Notes under the pieces: generated by a model
What the model was told of the DNA's origin: nothing
Database searches by the model: none
The model's input: only the letters and a program-made list of their open reading frames with translations
Program-made: the position numbers and the translations under genes
In this document: one piece after another, positions 51,701 through 61,585 of the stretch
Position numbering within the stretch: the first letter of the stretch is position 1
How the letters are laid out: each line of letters begins with the position of its first letter
NCBI GenBank assembly: GCA_900239685.1
Contig: OENT01000237.1
Coordinates: forward strand, 62,001 to 126,000
Length of the DNA stretch: 64,000 bases
Direction: 5' to 3'
DNA from: Rotaria macrura
Taxonomy: Eukaryota; Rotifera; Eurotatoria; Philodinida; Philodinidae

Positions 51701-53277
51701 AGAAAATTTTTTTACTCGAAAAACATTTCACATAAAGCACTTTGTGCCACTCCTTCTTCTCTTCGGCAAATAATCAACATCTAGCTAAAAAGTAATCGAA
51801 CAGTATTTTCTTCTCACAGAAGAACGCGAAGAAGTTTACTCTCGCAGCGTATACTTTATTTTTCACTAAAAAAAAAAGTGAATGTCAACAATTTTAAATA
51901 CGATTAACAATGGAGTATTGTTTCTTCTTGAGAATTGTTCAATGTTTGTTTTTACTTTTAAAAACAAATTCAATAGATTGAATGAGAATGCAATCAAAAT
52001 TCTTACAAAATTTCAGTAAGATCCATGATAATAGTTAGCGTTATCTATTGAAAAATTTACGAAAACGTTCATATAACTATTCTATTTGAATCATTTTTTA
52101 TATCTAGTTCAAACTTTGAAAAGGAGGCGCTTTTTTGCTATGTAATGTAAAATGAGAATAGAACTTGATCCGAACAGATATCTTACGGTTGAATTCTGTT
52201 CTGAGAAGATGAACGATTGAATAGTGTGTGACTTGGTTTCATTTATATTCATATCACGTTCACTGAAATATTCAAGTGAACTTCAAAATTCTGTTCTACG
52301 AGACGAGTATACACTTATTGGTTCTAATTTAAGACTACTATTAATTCTGTAATTTCATCAATCGAAAAGCTACAATGAATATTATGAAAATTACTGATGA
52401 ACAAGCATTATAAAGTCGAATCGAAGTCTTTATCATAGAAATTTTTACTGCAATGCTAAACTAGATGGTTGCAAATCGAAAAATTAATCGTCTGAGAAGA
52501 GAGGGCGAATCATCTATTTAATTGGATAGTATGTTTTGACATACTATTTAACTTAGAAATGAAAAAAACTAATGATGCATTATGTTTTCTACTTCTATCT
52601 TTAGTTCTTCGCCATGCACGAAATGTGATACACTACAACGTAGCTATGAACATGAACGTGAACAACGTATACAAACAGAAAAAGACAATGAACGTTTACG
52701 TGATGTTGTAACACGTCAAAAGCAACAGACCGATATGAATAAATCTATTCACCATCAACAAGAATATGAACATATGATTTCTGAAAATTCAAAACAAATT
52801 CGTTCCGAAACTGAACGTGTTAAATATGAACTTGATCGTCTTCGACATGATTTCGATAAGTTAGTTTCAAATTATGAACCACCAAATAATTTTCACCAAC
52901 AAGCACAATTACATTCACAAATTGACACATTACGTCAATTTTATGAACAAGAATTTCAAAAACAATTACTCATGTCAAAATTAACCAATGGAGTCAAATC
53001 GACACCAATAATTCATAAGTATCATCAAACGGGAACACCAACTAAACATGATGAATACGAACATATATTAAATGGAAATTCGAATTGTTCTATATGTTCA
53101 AATAGTCGTCTTCTTAAAGAACGGCTTGAAAGTGCTATTGATACCAGTTTAGCTGATCAACGTATACAAGCAATTAAACAAATGCCTATTCTACCACGAT
53201 CAACATCACCATTATCAACAACCAATAATAATGCTTTGTCAACTTTTGAAAGTTTACGCAAACGTTATTATGTCTAA
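42783..53277 (+). CDS. ANKRD26: ANKRD26-like ankyrin-repeat and coiled-coil protein
   Basis: Nine exons: 42783-43064, 43124-43316, 43392-44447, 44510-45554, 45628-45800, 48551-48726, 48818-49139, 50921-51680, 52605-53277; total 4,680 nt, 1,559 residues (human ANKRD26 is about 1,700). A Ser-rich N terminus precedes about five ankyrin repeats (residues ~75-290), starting LHKASWEGNLQKVERL and TPLHLAVVRGHLPIVQRLV, in the ANKRD26 arrangement. A long low-complexity linker (~290-920) has an Asp run, a 4x24-residue tandem repeat and a 2x15-residue repeat. The C-terminal ~600 residues are coiled coil (ERLSELKEDIKQIERKQEDS through LERSYEHE-like heptads). ANKRD26 sits at centriole distal appendages and helps activate the PIDDosome in vertebrates; the same site here is inferred. 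Large introns are 45801-48550 and 49140-50920. Confidence 0.78.
44060..44347 (+). repeat. Four tandem 72-bp coding repeats in the ANKRD26-like gene
   Basis: Units start at 44060, 44132, 44204 and 44276. Each encodes 24 residues of the form NTNNQQNRTLAELIRSNPVK then TDSI, with increasing drift in the fourth copy. The repeat length keeps the frame. Confidence 0.95.
45172..45261 (+). repeat. Two identical tandem 45-bp coding repeats
   Basis: Copies at 45172-45216 and 45217-45261 are identical base for base and each encode NKTLSALVQQQPLLS. Full identity points to a recent duplication. Confidence 0.97.
45801..48550 (+). other. Largest intron of the ANKRD26-like gene (2.75 kb)
   Basis: GTAAGA donor at 45801 and TTTTATAG acceptor ending 48550. 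It contains the foldback element at 47399-48346. The remainder is AT-rich with no recognised content. Confidence 0.75.
47399..48346. mobile_element. Foldback element with ~250-bp terminal inverted repeats
   Basis: The left arm begins GTGGGGCAAAATTTTTGCAT and the reverse complement of the right arm begins GTGGGGCAAAAGTTTTGCAT. The arms stay alignable for about 250 bp at roughly three quarters identity (for example TATATAAAAGAATTTGATTGG is in both). The arms each contain a matching short open frame (AKC-x-VQKYIKEFDW), but this is one sequence seen in both arms, not a domain I recognise. The middle third is unique. No clear target-site duplication is visible. No transposase is encoded, so it is non-autonomous. 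Confidence 0.85.
49140..50920 (+). other. Second large intron of the ANKRD26-like gene (1.78 kb)
   Basis: The intron joins ERDHY|DEKLLLHQ in frame. No embedded gene was seen. One ambiguous base (n) lies at 50506. Confidence 0.75.
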
Positions 53278-56200
53278 AATGATTCGGAAATGGATGTTTT
53301 TACTTTCAAATATAGAACAGTGACATTTTACGCATTTGTATATATCTAGGTGGTAGCGTTCCTTCTTTTGAATACGTTGAGATGTTAAGTTTATTCTTCA
53401 GACTTTTTTTTTGGCTCATCAAAAATATACAAACATATTCTTCTAGATATATCAATCGATGACATTTCTACCAAAGAATATTTTCAAATAATTGAAACAA
53501 ATAATAATGTTCAGAATCACACTTATCAAAAACGTTCAAGGAATATAGTAGATGTGAACGAGAAGAGGGCTAACGTCCCCGGGTTCTGTCGATGTCAACA
53601 TGTCTTTTTTTTTCTACCGAGAATAATTTAATACTTTTCATGATTGTGCAGTACTTTGTAACGCACAGTCTGTTTTTTACGATTAATACATTTTAAGTTT
53701 ATGGATCCATCACTGAGAAAAAAATCAATTCAATGTTTGTTCCAATCATGCCAATTGTTTCTTCGCACATAGAAGGGCTGTCAAAGATATGAACGTTTAG
53801 AATCGATGAATCATTATTAATTGAAAGTAACAAGGAACAAGGCGAATATTATTTTGGAAGTTACATAGGAAGTGTATGGTGTCTCTAGCTGCTTGACACT
53901 AGTAACACAATACTAATTATATGATGTTTATCGTTAGGGAATGGTGTTACTAAACGAAATCAAGATTTGAAATAGTTGATTGTACTTACCACTAGTGTAA
54001 CAGTCTACGGTTGGATTCGGTCAATATTTCTTATAAATTCTCTATTTGTACTATGATTTCATTGCTTTTTCCTCTGGCCCCTTGATTGGCTTCCAAATAG
54101 GATATATACTGAAGAATTTGTGAATTTCAATTTGTATAAATTTTACTCCTTCGAGTAAAATCTACACAAAGTAATGTTTGTTAGTTGTTGTTTCTGAATC
54201 TCGAATGAGGGAAGTTCTTCGCAATAATTACTTTGTTTTTCGGTCTATTTCTGCTTCACTCCCCAAGAACTCTCGAACCTATGTAAGAAATTAGTTCTCA
54301 TGAAATAACTGCTGAATCTTTCAAGTTTCTCTATTTTATCGTAGATATGTTCACAAATCTCAATATAAAAATTAATTCGAATAGATAATAGTTATATGCA
54401 TCTATTTTCTTATATTTTAATTATGAATCTCAGGAGACAATTGATTGGAATTGTTCCTTGTCGTAAACTAATAGCTATTATTTTCAGTTTCATTGTACAT
54501 CACAATCATTAGTTGCTATTGTTGTTTTTATAATTTTTTTCTGAACAAGGTCTCGTTTTGTAGGTCAAATTAAAGTATGTTTGTTTTTTCTCAGAAAATC
54601 TATCCTTGCATTGCAAATGTAAGCCACTGGCGTATGTATATTATCAGTACTTGTATCTTGTTGCGTCTGGAACGTATCAACACTCTCACATATCCATCCG
54701 CAGTTTGTTGCAGTTTTCTTCTTTTTTGGCACTTTTGTTGGTTTGAGACTTACACCATCATTTTTATGTACGACATCTTTGGATAAAATGAAGAAAAGAT
54801 TTCCATTGCTCTGGACAATGACAGTTGACATTACCAATACATTATTCATGAACATGAAAAAGATGATCCTATTACAGTGTGTATCGATTCATCAGTATTC
54901 TGATTCCAACGCAGTGTCTTAAAATGATACTATTAAATGATAGTATTATTCAAATCAAAACTTTCGTCAACATCCAGAAGAAAAATTCATATATTTTCCA
55001 AAACTCTTCGTTCGAGAGTAGTGTACGAAAGAAAGTTTGAAAGAAAAATCTACAATTATTCGAACTTACCAGAATTCTTTATCTTCAGCATCATAGGAAA
55101 TGGTTGAATGCACTTAATTTACTGATATGCAAGAATAAGCATTCGCAATCTTAAAGATTGCATGACATAGGTTTCGATTGATAAATTGAAAACAGACATC
55201 ATGCATCTTGTATCATTAAAACGTAGACAGATTTCTTACACGATCTCTTCGACATCATGAACCAATGAATTCAATGTTCTTAGATAAACTACTGTTGAAA
55301 ATCAATGATAAGCAAATAACTTGCTTCATTTTCAATTCAAGCATACTTTTAATTAAAATCAGATATGTAATTCACATGGATACTTATTTTAAAGTCTTAG
55401 CGTCAAGATTATTCGAATTTTGAATTCTTCAAAATGACTAAGAAGTATTAAAAAGTCCTTGAAATTTTAAGAACCGAATTTGAGTAGAACATATCATGTA
55501 AACATCTCAGTCAAAAAAAGCAATGAAATATTAATTTTGCTTTTTTTTGTAGAAGGTTCACCATCTAATTCATCGCAAGAATATTTAATATAGTAAATGT
55601 AATGTTCTGATGAATGCGGTGAAATTAAAATGAACAATTTACATAATGGAGATTTTATCCTTCAGCTATTATAATTCATTTATGTTCTATATCTAGATTA
55701 TAATTACACTGTTTGCCATATGAAATCGTACGGCAATTTGAAGACATCAAGAGTAATACAGTGATCATATGTAAATTATACTGATCAATTAAGTGCTTGG
55801 TTTTTTGTACTATAGACTTGATTTAGTTCTCTAGCTAATATTATGTCAATGGTAATATGAAAATTTAGAGCATCCTATCAATCTTTCATTTTAATTCTAT
55901 TCTAATTTCTTATCATACTTTGAGTTCATCTTCTTACAAATCTTTTAAAAAGAAAATTACTTGAAGCATTTCACAAATTCTAATGTAATAGAATAGATAA
56001 AACAACATAACATGCATACGTCATGATGCTCTTTTGAAAATCAACAAATATAATCGTATGGTGTAATTGTGACAGAGAAACTTTCGACAACTTAATTGCA
56101 TGCTGAGATTGTTCTATAGTGCGCTACTTGTTCAATATTCAATCAAGAAGCGATTTTGGTCTCATTTTATCTAGTTGTCAACATTTCATTTTCTGAATTA

Positions 56201-56348
56201 TATTGTTTCAAGCATTGTTAAGAAATCAGAAGTTGAGTAATCCTGCACAATTCGATGAAAATCTGAATAGTTCGCCAATTATGATGGAGCGTCAATTTAG
56301 TAAAAATCGAGAGACAGAAAAATATCTTTTTTTCTATATTCGATAAAA
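53278..56348. other. Intergenic, downstream of the ANKRD26-like gene
   Basis: No supported gene. An open frame at 54565-54855 (minus) of 96 codons has a basic patch (KVPKKKKTA) but no recognisable domain or splice partner, so I do not call it. Confidence 0.5.
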
Positions 56349-57207
56349 CGGCTTGTCCACGTAACGCGCTACTTCGGTGGTGAAGTTTTTGAAAAATTTT
56401 TTTTCCGGATCGACCAATCTCGACACATCATCGGATGCAGGTTTTTGCGCTAATTACGAATTTAATATTCTTTCTTGAAAAAAATCGTGTTTCAGATACC
56501 AAAACGACGTTTTAAACTTTTGAGAAATCGTATTTTTAATTTCTCTAGGGAGAAACGTTTTCGAAAACGTCTGATTATCATACCATTCGATACAGAATTT
56601 AAAAGTCTACAAAATGACACATTTATTTTTAACTTTCACTACCGAAGACAAATTTTTAATTGTTGTAGATTTTCCAACTTTCTGTACTAGTAACTGGGTT
56701 CCGGTTCGCCGTAGCTATTTGATTTTTTAAACACAGGTTATACATAGAGAAAAGACCAATCACTGTAAAAATTAAATAGATCTGAGCACGTAAAGTTACC
56801 TAAAATTGATTGACAAAAAAGAGTGTCACAGCGTTACGTTGTCTTTTCTCGCTTTTTATATGAATAACGAGAGTGACGAGAACATTCTTTTTATCATTGA
56901 AAAGCTCTTTTCATGCTCTACATACTTGGTTCCAGGGCTAATTTGTTTGGAGACCGTTGTTTGCAAGGAATTGAAAGATGAGTCAGAGGGTTGTAAATTT
57001 AGGGTCCTCCTGTGTCACAGTGTTACGTGACTATAAACCATTCCTGTAAACTATAGAGTTCAACCTAAAAATATCAAATTGATTGTTTAGATAGAAGTTG
57101 TCGAGCTGCGTCGAATGGCGTCTGGATGAACTTTCTAGTTATCATTGTTCTCCAGATATTTAAAAAATGATTGCCAAAATGTCACAGCGTTACGCTTGGA
57201 CAAGCCG
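56349..57207. mobile_element. Inverted-repeat element, 859 bp, with internal GTCACAGCGTTACG repeats
   Basis: The left end is CGGCTTGTCCACGTAACGC and the reverse complement of the right end is CGGCTTGTCCAAGCGTAACGC: an 11-bp perfect terminal repeat followed by an imperfect one. GTCACAGCGTTACG or a one-base variant occurs in the same orientation at 56825, 57014 and 57181, and the left end carries a related inverted copy. Subterminal repeats of this kind are typical of transposase binding sites. Short open frames inside show no transposase, so it is likely a non-autonomous DNA transposon. Flanks are A-rich and no duplication can be defined. Confidence 0.75.
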
Positions 57208-59164
57208 AAAAATAGAAGCTGATAACGACTTCAGAGTTATCATGAATTTGCTTATTATAAATTATGATTACATCAATAACTGTAAAGTAGGATTCGACAG
57301 AATCATTAAAAATTCGTACAAATACGATTAAAGAAAAAAATCATTCATTATTAATTAATACAACAGAAAGTGTAATTATTGACGATGAGGAGCAATCTGA
57401 AGAAATTATTTCAAAAGAAGTAATTATGAAAATTTACTTTTCGTCGGATTGCATTTAATCATAGGTTAGAACTTTTGGATGAATTTTATAGCATATTTCG
57501 TATCTTTTCACTATGGAAAGACAAAAGGAAATAATTCAAACATGATTGCTAATTAGATCATGCCAAGAAAATAGACTTATCGAAGCATTGATGCAATCCA
57601 TGAAAGAGTATATACGATGCGGCTATGTTTATGAGATGCGTGTCCACACTGAATAGAAATTGCTGCTGGATCACTTTAGTTTTAGAAACTGGTTTGATTT
57701 AATCTCTATGTTATGAGACCTAGTCAATACTGACTTCAGATATTTTTTCACAAATAAAGAATACTATCAGATAAAAATCAATGAATATTTTGGTTATAAT
57801 GGTAATTATTGTCAAATATTTACAATCAAGATGGGTATCAGTTAAATCACGACTCAGCATCAAATATTTTGTACAAATGAAATTAGAGATACATCGTTTT
57901 TCTTATTCAATCATGAAATCAAGATATGTAGTTCGATGAAATCAGATTCTATATAATTTATGGTTTATCGTTATAGTTACAGTGTAACGTATTTTTCAGC
58001 GAACTCGTCCGCATAATTAAAACATTTCAAATATACTATCTATTTCATGCTTAAATTTTCATTACAGAAATTTTCAATCCATAGAAAATCGATTTGATCG
58101 ATGAGCATGAACGATGCAATTATCGTCTACGAAAAATATGACCGTAATACTGTGATTACTCATTGCATCATCGATCATACCTCTAGATAGAATATAGTCT
58201 TCAGAAAGTCATATAAGAGTTCAATGATGATAACATTTCCCTAGTCTGGAATCATTTTAATCTGTTCTATTTCAAATAAGAGCATTTCAATTACACAAAT
58301 TGATCCTTCCATGGACTTTGTCGACGAATAGAAAATGTCAATCTGTTAATGAAATTAATAACAATGATTTAGTAATAAGTAGAAAATGAGAAGTATCTAT
58401 TGTATGTTCTCATCGATTACCGACTGTAACAATTTTTCTATGAGAAAAAGAATCATTTTTAAGATCAAACGTTTCACAATTGGAATTCTACGCAAAATCT
58501 TGTAAAGGAAACGTATTTATTTTGTCGAATAGAAGTTTAATTGTTCACATCGGCATATATATGCTACGCTTCATCAAAAATTACGTGTGATAATTCATTT
58601 CAACTGACTCCAATTACTTTTCAAATTATATGAAAATAAATTTTACTATAAATTTAATCAAAATGAAAATATCCCAAACTCATCATTGTCATTTTATTAA
58701 AACAAATAAAAGAAAGAAAAACTTTTCTTCTTTTTGAAAGATAAAAAATACGTCATTTATTTCGTTTGAAGTTTGAGAAGAAAGTGAAAAATAATCATAG
58801 CATGTTCCAAACGAAAATTACAAGTGCAAGATCATGCAATATGATAGTATTTTCAATTTGAAATTCTTCTTCTTTGATTATAATACATAAAAATGCAGTG
58901 TTAAGTCAATCTATAAAATATAATCTTAACAATGAAGTCTACGTTGTGCTCGTTAGTTGTTTTCCTTTATCATATGAAATATATATAGTGAACTAATATT
59001 ATATCTAAATATAAGGAGCAACATGGGTAAAATTTTTTCTTTGCCTTCATTTTCGAAAAAACATACAACAAATCATAAGTTGAGAAATGTTCAATGCTAA
59101 ATGACAAAAGAAGAAAACGAAAAGGAAAAACTATGCGTGACTGTCACTAAATCGAATAGGTTAA
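57208..59164. other. Intergenic, no gene seen
   Basis: AT-rich sequence with no supported gene. A short stretch near 57760-57830 can be read as YYQIKINE, which faintly resembles retrotransposon reverse transcriptase, but it is too short and isolated to call. Confidence 0.45.
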
Positions 59165-59813
59165 TTATTCATTGATTTCATCAACCGGTATTGAATAACG
59201 TTCGGTACGTTTCGAGTGTTGATGTACTGGTTCCAATTTTGCATGAAGTCGAGAATTTCCACGATGCATATCATAAATACTATCCGTGTATCGTTTGCCT
59301 TCTTTACGAGCACTTTTACCACGAACTGCTGCAATGTATGCTAGGATACCTGTACCAAAAAGAGAAGCAACAACGCATCGTGCTCGAAATTTATCTTTCG
59401 TTCTTTGATATGCACGATTGCTACAACGAAAAAGAATTCATAATCAATTATTGTAAAGTAAATCATCACTGTATCCTACGGAATAGAGTCAGGAACATCA
59501 CGATAACGACTATAAAGTCCACCTAAAACCATAACTACTTTTGCCAGTGAACCAAGATGAACAGCTAAAAGACAAGAATAATCAACTAGAGACATTCACA
59601 TCGAAGTTGATACCTACGGACAGTATCGAATGATTTGCCTTCATTTGTATTTACTGTCGAAGATTGATTTGTTGAGCCGCCGGGACTAGTTGATTCGGCA
59701 AGATATCGAGCACTAGTATTCAAAGGAAGAACTGTTTGTCGAAGAACATTTTGATAATATACATGACGCAGTAGAGAAGTTTGTCGCAGCGTTGATTTAC
59801 TAATGGCAGACAT
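59165..59813 (-). CDS. FAM162: FAM162 (UPF0389)-like mitochondrial membrane protein
   Basis: Three exons, 59813-59618, 59564-59480, 59421-59165, with introns of 53 and 58 nt; about 178 residues. The basic, Arg/Ser/Thr-rich N terminus (MSAISKSTLRQTSLLRHVYY) looks like a mitochondrial targeting peptide. The second exon gives VHLGSLAKVVMVLGGLYSRY then DVPDSIP. The third gives a predicted helix (VVASLFGTGILAYIAAV) followed by RGKSARKEGKR. The order K-x-x-x-hydrophobic-GxY, D-(V/I)P, basic amphipathic stretch, one helix, GK-A matches FAM162A/B. Those proteins are small mitochondrial proteins linked to hypoxia-induced death in mammals; the role in this organism is unknown. Similarity is by pattern, so moderate confidence in the family and high in the gene. 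Confidence 0.65.
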
Positions 59814-60159
59814 TAGTGAAAGTGAGAAAATGAAAGATGTTTTCTATTCAGTTCGAGTAAAATTAGACTGAAGCGCGTTGGGTACAAAATTTCAAGCTCA
59901 CCCAGGTCGTATGTACCGTTATAGACAGAAAAGAATAACAGCAGTCCATTGGCTGATCGATGCAAGGCAATAGCCAAATGGAATCGAAAGGTGGCGTTTA
60001 TTGCTTGACTCGATGTCTAGGCAAACGTTATAATTAGCAGACAATATCGATGTCAAAAACTATTTGCTCACGAACTAAACGAATAATATACAGACTGATT
60101 TGATGAAGAAACAAAAAGTTTCTACCGAGTTTTTATTGTGAGTTTCTTTTCATATTGTC
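59814..60159. promoter_or_regulatory. Divergent promoter region between FAM162-like and MED16
   Basis: The start codons are 346 bp apart in head-to-head orientation. The segment around 59870-60010 is noticeably less AT-rich than the flanks. No specific element can be named. Confidence 0.55.
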
Positions 60160-61585
60160 ATGGAACTCATCTATACTGTTGACGTAAAGATGACATTTAA
60201 TGGCGAAAATTTTAAACAAATATTAAAAATGGATGTATCATGTTTGAATATTCTTTCATTTTCATGTTATCATTTATTGTCATCCAATCAAGAAAAATAC
60301 TATCCAGAAACTAGTTCATCGTAAATGATTTTCTCAGTTTTTTCTTCTTCTTCTAAGTTGTGCTTTAATTTTTTTTCTTTTTTTGTCTCGATGTCATTTC
60401 AAGATCTTTACATCAAACAACTAAATCACCATGCTGTGTTTACATTTGTCCACTTGAACAACCATGGAATTTTAATTTAATTACAATATCATATTCACCA
60501 ATTGTTCAACTTATTTGGAGTCTCGATAGTACACATTTACTGGTATGTAATCAAGCAGGTCTTTGTCAAATATTCAAAATGAAAGTATGAAAATATTTTG
60601 TATAGAAATTGTAGATCTTGAAGATTTTCAATTTCATTTAGAACGGTTGCATTAATGTAATGGAGGATATATATCAATATGAAATACGTGAAGATATTCT
60701 TTGTGCTAAATATCTTTTCCCCAGAGAATCAGTCTGTTTTGTCGAAGGACTTCTTTTTGTTTGTAATTCACAAAATAATTTTCTTAGATCATAGTTAATC
60801 TTGATGCAAACGAATCATTTTATGGAAGAGTTGATAGTTCATCATCCTTATTGAAATATGCGTATGATTCAGGCAATTTCGTATGTGCTACCAGTTCAGG
60901 CGTTGTGAGTTCGAATATTATTTATCTCATATAATACTGTTCTTTTTTCTTTCGGAACTCATTCAGATTCATATATTACCTCTTAATCGCTCATTACCTC
61001 CAACTAGTTATAAACTATCACAACACGAGCCATTCTGTGCTTCTCTATGTGATATTTATCCAACACAGAAAGGCTTTAATGTTATACTTAGTGAACATAT
61101 AGAAGGTGCATTGGTTCAGTTTTTTGTTGTTGATTATGTTTCATTAGCATCGAAATTATCTCTCAAGTCTTGTCGAGTTCATGGCTTTCGAATTCCATCG
61201 TGTTATGGGAAGCTTGAGTCATTAGCTTATATTCAACGAGACGGAATCAATTGTGTTCTTACACATATGACATCGTGTCATGGTGATTTAGTTGATCTTT
61301 ATGAGTATAGAATCCAACAACAAGATTGGATATCAATAACTTTATGGAATACATCTGAACCACGTATTTCATCAATATCCATATCATCGAGCCCATTATT
61401 AATTCAAGATGATGATTATAAAGGATTATTTGCGCGACAAATTCTCATTGCATTCGATGATGGTTCAATAGTTAGTTTTGATAAATTTACTCTTACATCT
61501 CATGAACGATATCTACCCCAGAATACTTCTGATTCAAATAACACACAAATCGAATATTTTATTCGAATTCAACATACATATTCTG
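60160..61585 (+). CDS. MED16: Mediator subunit MED16, N-terminal part
   Basis: Exons 60160-60320, 60404-60584, 60642-60731, 60788-60904, 60967-61585 join in frame to 389 residues, ending at a GTATGA donor (61586). The start MELIYTVD resembles the MED16 start. The WD40-like propeller features include PLEQPWNFNLI, VQLIWSLDSTHLLVCNQAGLCQ, GNFVCATSSGVIHILPL, FFVVDYV and ILIAFDDGSIVSFDKFTL, which match the order in human MED16. MED16 is a tail-module subunit of Mediator, bridging activators to RNA polymerase II in the nucleus. Roughly the second half of the protein is missing: no convincing next exon occurs in 61586-64000. The third-exon donor (GTCTGT) is weak and chosen because it preserves alignment. 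Confidence 0.82.

Noticed and set aside
54565-54855. 96-codon open frame on the minus strand with a KVPKKKKTA basic patch
   Set aside because: Overlaps an equally long frame on the other strand and shows no recognisable domain.
57760-57830. YYQIKINE read as a reverse-transcriptase motif
   Set aside because: Only about ten residues match, with stops around it and no neighbouring RT, RNase H or integrase motifs.
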